DNA from: Trachythela sp. YZ-2020
Taxonomy: Eukaryota > Cnidaria > Anthozoa > Malacalcyonacea > Clavulariidae
Direction of reading: 5' to 3'
NCBI GenBank assembly: GCA_016169945.1
Contig: JADLSH010000158.1
Coordinates: 1,771,001-1,835,000 of the forward strand
DNA length: 64,000 bases
Below, piece by piece: positions 1 through 12,158 of this stretch. The notes beneath the pieces are model-generated. The model was not told the origin of the DNA. It saw nothing but the letters and a program-made list of their open reading frames with translations, and searched no databases. The translations under genes and the position numbers were made by a program. Numbering within the stretch: position 1 is the first letter of the stretch; each line of letters opens with the position of its first letter.

Positions 1-2091
1 GACAAATCTACACCCAGCAGAATATCCAATCAAGCAGTGATGGTGTGCCCGATGGTTGAAGGTCGTCGGAAGGCAATTGCAGTAAGTGCTCCAGAAGTGT
101 ACAAAACCACGGAAACGAACGTCGATGGCGATGTGAGTGGAGCAAATGCTCCTGAGCTAGCGGAAACCGTCTTCCAGGAGATAAAAGATGCGTATCCCAC
201 AATCGAAGAATCAACCACTAAAGGAGCGTGGATGGGAACTGTGTGTGATGGGGCTTATGCAACTGCTTCAGAGTTCGAGACAACACTTGCATCTCTTTTG
301 GATCAGGAAAAATATGATTCGTCTTATTTTTGTGTGTTGTGGGACCCGCCACATTTTATTGATCTCGCATTCAGTGATGTTTTCAAAGGTAAACATGGAA
401 GCTCAGAAGCATTTGTGAGTCGTTTGGTTCAACGGTCTTGTGTTGTGCACCGAATTTTCCAACGTGGTAAGATGCTGACGCATGCTATGGCAATGGAGGA
501 GACGGAAGACGAGTTTGTGTTAAAGTTGACCAGCAGAGCTTGTAGCACAAGGTTTACAACGTCACAGCACGTGGAATTCCTAAAGTTGCTGGACAGCCTG
601 CCTTTGTATATCGCCACTTTTAGAGAATTCCAGTTTTCCGCGATCAAAGAATATCAGATTGCTGGGGATGACTTTCTGCTCGATTTGTGTGGTATTTGTG
701 ACATTATGAAACCGCTGATGAATCTTTTTGTCACGCTGCAAGGTATCAGTATTCCATGCTGGAAAGTAGTGAGTTGGTGGCCGAGTCTGAAAGCACACAT
801 GGAAAGTATGGAGGAAAATTTTTGTATTGAAGCCCAAACATCTTCGTTCCCACTGCTGAAAGAGCACTCAAGCGACATACTTTTGAGGAAATTCAAAGGG
901 ACGGAGCTTGTCGAAGGATGGTCAATCAAGTCATCAACATCCAGCGTTGATGAAGAAGGTGACGCCGTTACTGTTGACAAATGGGTAGCCAGGGAGAAAG
1001 AAGATGTCCAAGCTGATCTACAGATCTTTATGGCTGATCTACAGATCTTTATGGCTGATCTTATTTCATCCTTTGACAATCGGATCAAAAACGGTTCGAA
1101 GGAGTTAATGTCCATCTTGACATGCTTAGATCTCGATAGCATCTTCGCTTTCCTTTGTGGTCAACGCTTGAGAAACGGAAAGATCAAGCTTTCTGGCGGA
1201 GAAGGATCCCTTGATGGGTATGGCAAAGCTCATTTTGATAGGTTCTTTGCGTTTGTATGTTCCTTGGATCACGTTCAGAAGCTCTGTCGGGATTACGAAG
1301 GCGAGGATTTGCTGTTTGATCCTGCGTTTTCCCACATAGTCTTGCACAAGATAAAACAGGCTCTGAAGTCGTGGTTGTGGAAGAATGCCGGAAACTATGC
1401 GGTTAAATGGTTTTCTCTACCATCAATTGCACCAAAGGTTTATGGTCCTCTTGTGGCACTTTCCGTCCATGACAAGTCCATTCAAAGTGAGAACGCAAAA
1501 GCGAAGCCATACTGTCTGGGCAATCTATACTCCCTCAAGTTTGAATCTGTAGAGAAACCGATCCTAGCTGAACTGGATGAAGCAGCAGTTTATCAGAGCA
1601 TCTACTGCGAGGAAGATATCTTTGACGACATTGGAATCGAAGGATGTGCCTGTATCGATATTGCTTTGGCGAAAGGAGGCACTGAAGCTGTTGTCGAATC
1701 ATTTTACAGCGTAATGAAATCACAACAATCTACTGGAGGACAGTCAAATGAAACCCTGGCCTTGAGGTAGGTGTCTCTGGGGTACAAGAACATTCTTCCA
1801 TAGTAGCGACACAGCAACCATATGTGACTGTTTACCAATGTTCACAATTGATAGTTTCGTAGTAATTGTGTGTATTTTCGTTTTTTTAGAACGAAACTTG
1901 ACTGGTGCATGCCACCAATACTGAAAGGAACATGTGCTTGTAAGGAAATCGCGAAGATCTATCTTCATGGTGACAAAGATGCACTCCTGCCCAAGCATGC
2001 ATTGCCGATCTTAGGAGATCGTGCGAAGTATGCAAAAGGAGGAAAAGTACTTCAACGCAAACAGGACATTGCCTTGCCATTCCTATTGTAA
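1..2091 (+). CDS. Repeat-associated hAT-like protein, 5' end outside window, two exons
   Basis: The frame is open from base 1, so the coding sequence starts upstream; the ATG at 40 is probably internal. Exon A runs to 1766. A GTAGGT donor at 1767 and a T-rich AG acceptor ending at 1889 define a 123-bp intron. Joining at phase 2 keeps the frame (ALR then TKLDWCMPP) to the stop at 2089-2091. About 655 residues are visible. Features are VCDGAYATASEF and VVWDPPH-type segments (here LWDPPHFIDLAF), a CVVHRIF block and a late AVVESFYSVMKSQQ segment followed by a basic tail. From memory this resembles uncharacterised proteins repeated in anthozoan genomes, with a layout reminiscent of hAT transposases (core, then a C-terminal dimerisation-like part). 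No inactivating mutation is visible. A transposon-derived host gene is possible; true hAT membership is inferred, not shown. Confidence 0.65.
1012..1053 (+). repeat. In-frame 21-bp tandem duplication
   Basis: Two perfect copies of a 21-bp unit encode ADLQIFM twice inside the hAT-like frame, followed by a third partial copy (GCTGATCT). The length is a multiple of three, so the frame is kept. Confidence 0.9.
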
Positions 2092-2668
2092 ATAGTGTTA
2101 ACCTGGGAACCACCAGTCTCGTACCCAAGCCGGCAGGCCCGCGATCCTCTTATAGGCCCCAGTACTCCAGTAGGGCCAGTACATGTATATAGTTCATTTT
2201 AAATAACATTAACGTGGATCTTAATCGCTCCTACAACTTGTTATGTCTCTTAATCTAATAATCTCTAGACTTATGTGCGAACGACATAGTACCGACTACG
2301 GACTACCGAATTATATTATATATTTGTTGTTTGCTGTCGTTATCAGCAGACAGCATGTATGTATTGTGCATGTATTGTGTAATCATTTTGGTGAAAAATA
2401 TTCGTAACGCCCCCCGCTGGCTGGAGCAGGAATAAAATCCGTAATGTTACCGCTGACGCACGATTCCGATTCTGGCGTGAATCTTCGGCGCACGTAAAAC
2501 GAACTTTCCACCCTGGCTGGCAACCCATCATCCAACATACTTTAACAAAGTCAACATAATTTAAAGGAATAATCGGGGCACATACCGAAGGCCAAAATCT
2601 GCAGAATTGAGGGCCTACTAAGGCTGTTGACCAGTTTAACATTTTCTACACTAAGTACCCACAGATAA
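2092..2668. other. Non-coding stretch after the hAT-like gene
   Basis: 3' flank of the preceding gene. Only short antisense ORFs without recognisable motifs are seen. No clear polyadenylation signal or repeat boundary could be assigned. Confidence 0.5.
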
Positions 2669-3245
2669 TTATTTAACAAGACTTGCAAGTTTATTGTCAT
2701 CTTTAGCACGAAAATTTTCATGCAAAATTATTTGATGTGGGAATGTTGCATTCCACAAAACACTTTGAAAGGAATAGTTTCCATTGTCAGCAGAACTTGT
2801 AACAGGGGGTAGCTGAAGGAAATCACCAAATGCCAAAACTGTATGCCACCAAATAATGCATACTCTGAACCTCTAATGTTTTCAGCAATAAACTGAATTT
2901 GAAGCTCTTCCTTTGAGCCACAACATACTCCAATTCCAGCAAATGAATGAATAGTTTGAGCAGAGCATTCCTTATACAATGTACATCCTATCCCTGTGGT
3001 ACATGTGTATACAAATTTGACTTTCCGTGTTTTTAAAATTTGAATAATGCAATTAGCAACAAAGGTTTTACCACAACCACCAATTCCTCCAAAATAGACA
3101 TTGTGACCATTGGTTGCAAGTCAATGATTTTTTTCTGATCGTCACTTAGTCTGGGTGCAGGCAAGAGGTGAGGATTTGCCCTGAACACTCATCCCGGAAA
3201 TTCATCAGGAATCTCCACCAAATTAGGATCCAAATTAGAAAGCAA
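2669..3245 (-). pseudogene. PIF1-type (Helitron-like) helicase fragment, frameshifted
   Basis: Read on the minus strand, the segment starts with an EIPDEFPG block and RLSDDQKKIID. A Walker A motif follows (GGIGGCGKTF, near 3055-3090), then CSAQTIHSFAGIG and a Walker B-like segment GDFLQLPPV (near 2800), ending in LHENFRAKDDNKLASLVK and a TAA at 2669-2671. These are hallmarks of PIF1-family helicases as found in Helitron-like elements. It is broken: one in-frame TGA follows DEFPG, one frameshift lies before TNGHNVYFGG (about 3115), and another just before GDFLQL (about 2830). The C-terminal helicase motifs are missing. It could belong to the same former element as the Rep-like gene at 8.9-12.4 kb, which has the same strand and order, but about 5.7 kb of other sequence lies between. 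Confidence 0.85.
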
Positions 3246-3365
3246 AATAAAAGATAAACTACAAACTTTTTATCCAAATCACGATTCTAATCACGACTCT
3301 AATCAGCAACCAACTGGACCGAGTTTTAGGGGAAATGAATTTTCTTTCAGCTTATCGAAGAAAGT

Positions 3366-3408
3366 TGTGTGTTTGTGTATGCGTGTGTATGTGTATGTGT
3401 GTGCATGT
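3366..3408. repeat. TG-rich microsatellite
   Basis: Imperfect run of TG/TGTA dinucleotide-based repeats. Confidence 0.85.
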
Positions 3409-3818
3409 AACTGCTAGTGGGAAGCCATATTGACAAATGCACATTTGCATGTTGTCTGAAACACTGCACATGTCTCATGTTTTCAATGTTAACGCTGATA
3501 TTTTCTAATTAAAGAAAACTTAACCAAAGCTGTTTTTAGTATATTTCAATTTAATCTGGCCCCTGATAGGGGCTTTCACTACATTTGACTAATGTTTGTC
3601 TCCCTACTCATTGGAATTTTACTTCAAATTTAATATTTTTGTCAAATCCACCTCCCACCTTGCCTGCACCCCCCTCCCCAGGATTTTACATTGATACTGT
3701 AATCTCTCTAATAAACCCTCTCTCTCAAATAAGCCCCTCTTTCTGATAAGCCCCCTTTTTAGTGCAAAGTTTTTAACTTTGCAGTATTGTGATGAGGGGC
3801 GAAAATTCACACAAGCTA

Positions 3819-3855
3819 TCATACATACATACATACATACATTCATAGATAGATA
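3819..3855. repeat. CATA tetranucleotide microsatellite
   Basis: About six CATA units grading into GATA units. Confidence 0.9.
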
Positions 3856-4718
3856 CATATATCATAGTGTAAACTTTCCGGGGGGTGTTTGCGAAAATTC
3901 TCTATTAATATCGTACCTGTTAAACTTTGGGGTTGAAACTTTTTTAAGCACTTTCAAGTTATCTTATAGCTCAATTCGGTTGTATTCATGCAGTGTTTTA
4001 TTAGATTTATGAACAACATTTGGGTTGTGGTATTAAATGTCTACATCATAACAATCGTTTTATATAATATTGGGTGGCTAACTCCCCCGGTAGCTATGAA
4101 ATTTCGAAATATTCACCGAACAATGGTGGCAGCTGGGAGTGAGAATGTGATGGAAGTACGATCAAATTTATAAATAAACGGTTTCATTTTGGCCTTTTGG
4201 ATTAGTAGTGCGTTTTGTCATTTATATATTCAATAGACAATACTGAATGGGTCGAATATTCATTATTGCAATATTTTTATAAATTCCGAAGCGTAAGTTT
4301 CGCCTCAAACATGTCACATATTTTGGATTTGGTAGTTGGTGCTGGTTATATATAAAAAAATTCAAATACAAGATTCAAGACCCGATGAGATCCCTTGGGC
4401 CTTACAGTTAATATCGAATATGTTAGTTATAGCATACAGCATTGGATTTAACCAGCGATCTAACGTAAGTCGACTTGCATACAATTTATACACATTAATA
4501 CGGCTACTGTATTGTTTCTGGCGAATTTTATAGATAGTAAAAGTTGCTATACTCTGTCCGTAGACTCGTAGAGTGTAATTTGTAGGGTCACTAGAGTAGT
4601 AGAGTGTAGTATGAACTGCATAGTTTTGAAATTTGACATTTGTTATGCAATATTAATAGAACACATCTCTGTTGACGGGGCAGTTGTTTACAAATGCGAA
4701 TGGCATTTTGGTGAGGAT

Positions 4719-4915
4719 GAGTTTTAACACCTTTGTAATCTGATATTTATTGTATCGTAACTAATTATATATTCAGTACCTTTGGTCGATTATAACTTCT
4801 GTTTTAAAAACCGTGTGATTTTCGCTAATACACCCTTTTATAGAGCTTTAAAAACAGTACATACTGACCAACTTTCAAAGAAAAACAATAAAAATTGACA
4901 AAGTTACGGCGAAAC
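4719..4915. repeat. Dispersed repeat, copy A (see 17930-18126)
   Basis: About 197 bp beginning GAGTTTTAACACCTTTGT and ending near CAAAGTTACGGCGAAA. It is close to identical, with a few substitutions and one indel, to 17930-18126. Copy B lies inside a piggyBac-type MITE, so copy A may be a fragment of another member of that family. Confidence 0.85.
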
Positions 4916-5225
4916 TGGCCCACCTACAGTATCTTTGTGCGTCTGTATATATAACTATGATGTATGATGCATTCTATATACTTTCTAGTTTTGCTTAGCC
5001 TTTATTTTAGTAGTCTGTGTACAACCGTACTCTCGAAATTTTATATACACAATGAAATAATAAATAAATAAAATTGAAATAATCGAAGTTGAGTTGACAT
5101 ATTTGTAATTAGTTGAATAAAACGAATAAAATATTGCAACCGTAAACAAAAGACAATTTTATCTGCTTACTATAATATATTGGCAAAAACATAAATCACT
5201 CATCGCGAATTTAGAATTACGAATT

Positions 5226-5309
5226 ATGAAATGTGACAAGCTTTTCATTGACAAGTGTACTTGTTGAAAAACTGGCATGCTAGCTTTTCAAAAGCTTGTC
5301 ACATTTCAT
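5226..5309. repeat. Perfect 20-bp inverted repeat, 44-nt loop
   Basis: Arms 5226-5245 and 5290-5309 are exact reverse complements (arm starts ATGAAATGTGACAAGC). The loop contains a smaller palindrome, ACAAGTGTACTTGT. It is probably part of a short fold-back element; no TSD was identified. Confidence 0.8.
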
Positions 5310-6042
5310 CAATTTTCAAGGGCAAATAAAAATAGTAAAGGTAAAAATAATTGCCAAATAAAAATTGCTCATGTAAATACGTAATATGCAAATATCAACA
5401 CAACACAACCAGTGAACACAACATGGATGCACAACAATTAGGTACGCACTATACTATAAACCATGTAGTATAGCATTTGTCTTTTAAAACTTTGCACTAT
5501 CCTTGGATCACTAGTTGGATGAAGAAATGTATTAATTACCTTCCCTAATAAACCCCCACCCCCATGGTTTTCTTTACACATTGTTATGTGTTTGAAAGGT
5601 CAGAAAAGGCCTTCCGATGGCTTAAACTTTATAAGCTGATACTTAGGAACTGGTCATAAAGTACAGGGGGGGTGGGCTTAATAAATCAAAATTTGAAATG
5701 TATATTTATCCTGGGCCCACCGCTTGAAAAAGGCTTAATTATTAATGGCCCACCCTCGAGGTCTTGCACAACAATTGATGACCCACCCCTCTGCTAAAAG
5801 ACAAAAACAGGCTGTAAACTCATGGCAACTTTAAGATATATAAAAAGTTTAAAAAATGAGTTAAATTTCATACAAAATTTTTGCATCAAAAATCCGTGTA
5901 TTAAATTATTAAGTTTAATTCGCATGAACACACATTCACACATGCTATACTTTGATGTAGGGCTCATTTCGTTTGTTTAAAATGTTGGCATCATCGTTTA
6001 AAATATATTTAATATCCATATTAAACCATTGATATAAAAAAC
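5310..6042. other. Non-coding 3' flank with GGCCCACCC motifs
   Basis: Repeated GGCCCACCC / GGGTGGGC motifs at 5660-5790 resemble motifs at 8872-8936 on the far side of the next gene. They may mark the ends of that element, but no clean TIR or TSD was found. Confidence 0.4.
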
Positions 6043-8177
6043 CTAATCCGAATCACCATAAAATCGATGGGTTGTATGTGTTGTAACTGCTCTTCCAGAT
6101 CTTGTGTTTATAAGAGGTGGAGGTGGTTCGTAAAACTGCCCATCACTCTCTTCATCTATCACAACGTTGTGATAGAGTCTGCATTATCCAAAACAAGTGT
6201 TCCTTCTACAAAGCTCTTCTTAATTTGTGCCCTTGGCTGAAAATCATCTACTTCTCTCGGGGAACCATTTAAAGAAATAGTTGGAGTCTTGTCAAGGTAG
6301 AGTAGATCTGGCAAGGCCTTCTTGTCTGGCATTGGTCTGGGCACTCGTTTCAGATCTTCAATGGAACGAGGAAATCTGGTACAACAATCACAGAGGGTGG
6401 CACTTGTTTCTTGACAAGCTCCTTTGAGATATTCCAGGGTTAGCTCACCCACCTGCACATGACTTTTCAGAAAAACACTTATTTTCCTGAAGTATGTGCA
6501 CCCTGGAATATTTTTCTGCTTTGATTCAGATGATGAAACAAACTGCCTCAGATGTTCTGTGTTGAAAAAGAACTGTGCGTCCCTTTTTGGTGACATACGA
6601 TTGCATGAAATCACCAGCTGGCCCTGGTTCGTGATTTATTCTTTCAGCTACATCTTTTGTCACTCTCCAGGCATTTTGTTCCATTGCCAGCTCCTCACGT
6701 TTCTTGACATCATCAAGCGAAAGTGCTTGAATCTCCTTGTGTAAGTCCATGAAATGCCTCGTAGTACTGCCATCTCATTGCACCACCGTCGACCAGAGCT
6801 TCGCAAATGCATGCATTAGATCGTTCTGCCTCATTCTGGCCACTGTCATCCCTTGCCCCATGAATACAATTGACCCGATCAGAATTTAAAATTCTGGCCA
6901 TCTCTATGCCTGGAAACTTGACCTCTACATTACTACTTCCCACTCCAGGACCTGCATCAGTTGCCTTCAGAATGTCAGGCTTGACCGGCGGCAAATTGAG
7001 TTCTTTGATGCAATTCAGGGTTTGTTCTACTTTCTTTAGCAGAAGTTTGAACATTTCCCACAACTCTTCTCCTGGGGTGGCAGTTACATCGCTGAACTCC
7101 TCTTCCAGGGTATCTGTAATTGTTGTTACAGAATCTTTCAATTCATTCCCACATGCGATATCTCCACCTTGCACTTCAAGCTTATCCTCATCCCATGTTT
7201 TCAAGGCTTGTAGCAGCTGACTCTTAACCCAAGACAGACAAGACATTTCATATTTGCGGAACTTGCAATCATCACTTTGTGGTACTGCCATGACATCTTC
7301 ATACATTGTTGTGTCTTGAAAATAAAATAGACTGTCATGAACATGAACACAAAATCGATGCAGTGGATTGCTACACGATCGATATGGACCTTCAACAACT
7401 TCAAACAACTGAGGGAGCTCTCTTCTTAATAGCATTGTTTCTGAAGCCCAAACACTTCCAGAACTACCAATGTAGTACTTAGGTCTTACGGTAACAATAG
7501 TCTGGTCTACGTCATTGACAAGATGAAGTTTACCATCAATGACTTCATGGTGTCCATTCATGATACAAAAGGATGAAGGCGTGATATGAACTTGAGGATT
7601 GCTGAAATCATGCTGGGGGAGTTTTCTTTGTTTCTCTTTGTCAGCAACATCATATATCGTTCCTGATTTCGCATTACGTACCCCAACATCAGTACCAGGT
7701 TGCAGATAAGCTTTGTCATCCATAGACAATAGAAGGCCTTCATTATATTTTGAAAACAGGCTACATTTTTCTTTCTTTATGTGCTTTCTCTGGTGATGTG
7801 TACATTCATTCAGTTCTTGCTCTGTCTTTGGTGGTTTCTTAGCACAGAAGAGCCCCTTTCCTAAGTGTAACTTTGCTGATTTATCACATCTTCATACAAT
7901 GGCATTTTCACACTCTTCAGCTGCCGTTATCGTTTTCTGTAGAAAATTTACTGCTCTGTCTGCTTTAATTCCTAACTCAGTGATATCTTTTCGGCTTCTT
8001 GTTGTGAACAAAACTGCTTTCAAAGCGTTTCTGTCATATTCTGTATCCATGGAGTTGATAATACTTCCACGGGTCGAGCAGGTAAGCTGATATCGAATCG
8101 ATGGATCATTTATACTTTCTTCTAAATCTTTGAGTAGCCATCCAATGTCTGTGAAGTCATTTTCTAAAATGACATAC
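6043..8177 (-). pseudogene. Unnamed transposon-associated protein with C-terminal TRSGR signature, decayed
   Basis: The minus-strand frame begins at a good acceptor (TTTTTGACAG ending at 8178) with YVILENDFTDIGWLL. It contains FVLL-like, LPQLFEVVEGPY and CNPLHRFCVHVHDSLFY blocks, ATDAGPGVGSSNVEV, DDSGQNEAERSN, VDGGAMRWQYYEAFHGLT, DAQFFFNTEHL, IPGCTYFRKI and a C-terminal PPPPLINTRSGRA segment ending at a TAG (6043-6045). From memory this order is shared by large uncharacterised proteins repeated in cnidarian genomes. Damage: TGA at 7892-7894, and frameshifts near 6740, 6595 and 6165. About 710 residues remain, with the N-terminal exon or exons missing. The DAGPGVG block looks like an RNase-H-fold catalytic strand, but a transposase role is inference. 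Confidence 0.65.
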
Positions 8178-8938
8178 CTGTCAAAAATACACGAAGTGTG
8201 ATAGAACAGTACTCTGAAGACGTTAATGAACAGGTCTATTTTAAACTTTGATAGCAGATGAGTATGAAACAAAAATACAATTATTTATTGATCATTATTT
8301 TAGTGATCCACTCTGTCTGTCCATTGATTTGTTTATTTTAATATTTATTTATTTACTTTACTACATTTGTTACTAGTCCCCAGTCCCCTCTCTTCCATTT
8401 GCTATATGATCTATTTCCAACGAAATAAAAAACAATTTTTGCAAACTGTTGGTTGAAACTGTTGATTGAAAAGAAGATGTTCACTGAAAGTGTTATTTCT
8501 GTCATCCAATCAACTGTTTCTCCAATGCTATTGGCATGTAACAGTAACAGTGACAGTGACGCTAGTGAATGCTATGATGAATACAGTGACAATGATTATA
8601 TAAATGATGATGACAATGATGATAGATTATGATAAACATTAATAAGGCATTAATATTAAAAACGATGTTCATAGTTAATTGGGTTTGCTAATTTAAATAG
8701 GATTTTCTCTTTTTGAACTTACGAACAAGTTATACTGCTTTCATATTTATGGTTATAAATGTTTGTGTATATTGACGAGTTTTTCTTACAGTAGTCTTGC
8801 ATTATATGAGCTGGAATAAACATTAATTATAAATGTAAATTTAAACATATTCAGACATGACCACCCCTAATGTGGTGCACAAATTTTTCTGGCCCACCCC
8901 TTTTTGCATGCATGAGAATTATGGCCCACCCCCCTTTT
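8178..8938. other. Putative intron or flank of the TRSGR-family gene
   Basis: AT-rich. A 51-codon plus-strand ORF at 8477-8632 has an acidic, Asp/Ser/Asn-rich tail and no homology I recognise, so it is not called as a gene. GGCCCACCC motifs occur at 8872-8936. Confidence 0.4.
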
Positions 8939-10832
8939 ATCTCTGACTAAGTAACATATGTGCTGTTTCTTGGGCTGCCATATCTCTATGTCCAGCTACT
9001 TGGATCATAGCTTTCTTGATGGCTGAAGATACTTGGTCATCATTCTGTAATGAGGATACAGACACTTAGTATTTCAGAGGCAGATTTTGATCGTGGTTCT
9101 CCTTTCGTAGCATACTTGCCCATGTATCTTGCACATGCCTTCTCATCTACAATTACATGCAAATCCACATTGGCAGGCCAATTTTCAAGCATGACTCTGG
9201 TATGCGAATTAAGTAGTGCTTCATTTCATTTGGTGTTTAACTCAGACTCTATAGACTTATTCTTCTTACTTACAACCTCGTACGTTAGTGCTGTTGCATC
9301 TTGTAATGGTTTTGGGAAACCAAATCTGCATTCTGCAGGAAGATCCAATATTTTCTTCCTCAAACAATAGGCTGGACTGCATATTGTATGCCTTTCTACA
9401 GTATTAACTAACCTGTGATAGTCATCACGGCTCTCGACTGCTGTGGCTCTTACAGCAGATGGGTGAGGGTCTGGTACCCTCCAGTGTTCATCTGGCAGGT
9501 CCTTGTTAACTGTTGTCACCAGCCAGTCAACATACCTGTTAATCAGAAAAAATATAATGAACATAGACTACATTGAAATATACACAACATCATTTCACTC
9601 TCTGTATTCTAAAAGGATACTGACTGGTGCGTAATGAGGAGGATGTAATAAATTCCAACACTACAAACGTTAAGTTATTTTATTTTTCATCCAAGATTAA
9701 CAATTTTTCAATTTCACACTATATTAAAATCCCTTAGATCCAATGAAACCTTAAAATTGCTAGGAAAATTTCATACCGACAATTTTTAAGGAAAATTGAA
9801 ATTTTTCAAAATATTTGTGGAAGCTATCAGATAGATTGCAACAGTGATTGCAACATGTTCAATAAATCTAAACAGCATTGCACATATCACGGTTACAACT
9901 AAATGTGGATAAGAAAGGAAACATTAGCTGAACATATAGGGTGAGTATTTTTTATGCATAATCAATAATGTATAACAAGAAATCACAACTGCATTATCAG
10001 ACATTTACCACAATAGACACTTTCCGAATTTTTGCTTGACTGCACAGAAACAATAGCTTGAAATAGAGTCTGACAATGTAATCCAATAAGCAGTCTTTAT
10101 TTCCAGGGCGAAAATTTGGGAAATATTTATTATAAGTGTTTCTAATGGCAATAATATTGAGTCCCCCCCCCCCATTGCATGCATCACAATAGTATGTAAA
10201 ACAATTGGTTCTTACCGTATTAACAACTTCCCAGCGTGTTCGCCCTCTCTGAGAACATCCTGGAAAAGGAAATCAAAAGAATCTTGTGACATTTTATGTC
10301 TGCTTGTCTCATTCTCCAGCACTGCAATACATGCACGATTATGTAATAATCTAATATCAGGGTCATTTTTTAACTTTGCACATCTGTGTACATGAATACT
10401 GTTTCATATTTAATGCCCAATAAGGAAACCGTGGATGAGAAGCAAACCTCCATTCAAACTTACCATTTGCCAGTTTCTCAGCAAACTTCATTAAGTGTTT
10501 GAATGCCCCTGTTAATGTTATACCATGCTGTCTCGCCCCTATTTGTTGGGTCACCTTTCCCATAAGGAAACAATGTCGGAAATGCCATAGTAGCCAAACC
10601 ATCTGTTTTAAATTAATTGACTACAGTATCTTCAGTAGACGGCCAGTCTAAGGGATCAACCTCATTTACTGCATCTTGGATAGCTGCATTGACTTTTCTC
10701 TGTCTTTGACGCATAGGAATAAATGATATACTACCATTTCCTAAAACTAATTCTTCAACACTACCATTAGCACTCATTACAGGGTCTTGGGGAGGTTCCT
10801 CATTATCAACATGAACTGAAAGTTCATTTTCA

Positions 10833-12158
10833 TCAACAACGGGTCATACTAATTACCGACAAAAACCAACAAACACCGACAACAACTGACAAAACCGACA
10901 AGAAACAGACAAAACCGACAATAAACAGACAAACACCGACAAAAAACTTAAAAGGCACGTAATTGTGAGATTTTTGTTTGTAATAATGTTAACAGTTGGA
11001 ATATTTTGCTATGAAACTTGGTAACTATAAAACTAGCAAATAACTCTCCATCTTTCGACAGTTATCACCTCTCATTTAGTGGATTTGCTGCTCAGATCTG
11101 GGCTATAAGTGAAAAAATCCAGTTATCAATTTTCTACAAATTATCCAAAAGCCAAGAATCAACATGGGAGCAGTTGTATAAAAAGTAGCTTAACTATATC
11201 TAACTGTACTAAAATTAACAAGCCGGAATCGCATAATTATGGGTGGTTACTAGCCTTGTATTATATATACAGTAAACACCGCAAATTATTTATAACCAAA
11301 GTTGAATGTTCTTATTTCGCCTTAAAAAAAGGGCGGAAAGATAAAATGAAGTTACTGATTTAGTGAGAAACGTGCAAACCGCGTAGAGGACTGAGGCTTA
11401 GGCTTCACTTTTTCGCTGCTGTTATCATTCCAGTGTATCATACTGAGTTCACTGGCTTTTTGTCGGTCTTTGTCTGTTTTTTTGTCGGTTATAATCATAG
11501 AGGTTAAAGTTGGGCGGTATTGAAATTTCAATACCGGTTACAGTATTTTTAAAATACCGGTATACCGTTAAAATCTTTTAAGGAAATGTGTGATCTACAG
11601 TACTAGCTTCAGCCATAACGCAGCACAAATGCACAATCTATCTAGCTCCCATACTTGGACTTTGGAGTTGTTTACGTCAAATGAAACGCTAAAATATCAC
11701 TTAAATGGCTTCCAAATTTTGGCTAATTAACGATGTTCTAAAATGTTAAAATATAATTATACGCTATTCCGCGGCCGCGCGCGCATACATTGTGTTTGTT
11801 TTTCGTTTGTGAACTTTTCTTGCTGTTTAAATAAAAAGATAAACTAATGATATTTATGATACCGGTATATCTTACAGTATACCGCCGATAACGGTATACC
11901 GGTATAGCGTCAAAACCAATACCGCCATACCGGTATCAACTAAATACTGTGAATAACTAAGAATACCGGTATACCGCCCAACTTTAATAGAGGTTATAAC
12001 GCCATGTTACGAGTCACAAATATTTCTCTTTGATCTTGACCCTAATCCGACCCAATCCCTAACCCTATTGTGTGCGTAACATGGACTTAGAACCTTTTTG
12101 TCGGTCTTTGTCTGTTTGTTGTCGGTTTTTGTCGGTATTTAGTAGGACCGTCAACAAC
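10833..12158. mobile_element. 1310-bp TIR element (10841-12150) with 8-bp TSD TCAACAAC, ACCGACAAA-rich ends
   Basis: TCAACAAC is present at 10833-10840 and 12151-12158. The ends are imperfect inverted repeats: left GGGTCATACTAATTACCGAC, right (reverse complement) CGGTCCTACTAAATACCGAC, continuing with ACCGACAAA(AACC) reiterations for more than 50 bp. Removing the element and one TSD copy restores one open frame across the Helitron-like gene (RYVVD joined to ENELS), which proves the insertion. Part of the right-end repeat (GTCGGTCTTTGTCTGTTT) is repeated internally at 11458-11490. There is no transposase, so it is non-autonomous. The 8-bp TSD suggests a hAT-type mechanism, but the terminal bases are not typical of hAT. 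Confidence 0.85.
11497..11994. mobile_element. hAT-type MITE, 482 bp, TSD ATAGAGGT, nested
   Basis: ATAGAGGT occurs at 11497-11504 and 11987-11994. The element 11505-11986 begins TAAAGTTGGGCGGTAT and ends with its inverted copy, with ACCGGTATACCG palindromes throughout. An 8-bp TSD and a TARAGTTGGGCGGTATACC-like terminus fit a hAT MITE. It sits inside the 10841-12150 element. Confidence 0.9.

Larger units (their letters stand above)
3246..4718. other. Non-coding, repeat-rich stretch
   Basis: Contains a TG-rich microsatellite (3366-3408), a CATA-type microsatellite (about 3819-3855) and a C-rich run of (A)TAAGCCCCT-like motifs at 3710-3760 that recurs near 5550, 37560 and 41440. No gene is supported. 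Confidence 0.5.

Noticed and set aside
654..1142. 162-residue minus-strand ORF
   Set aside because: Antisense shadow of the hAT-like coding exon.
8477..8632. Acidic 51-residue plus-strand ORF
   Set aside because: Low complexity, no splice or homology support, and it lies in the presumed intron or flank of a minus-strand gene.
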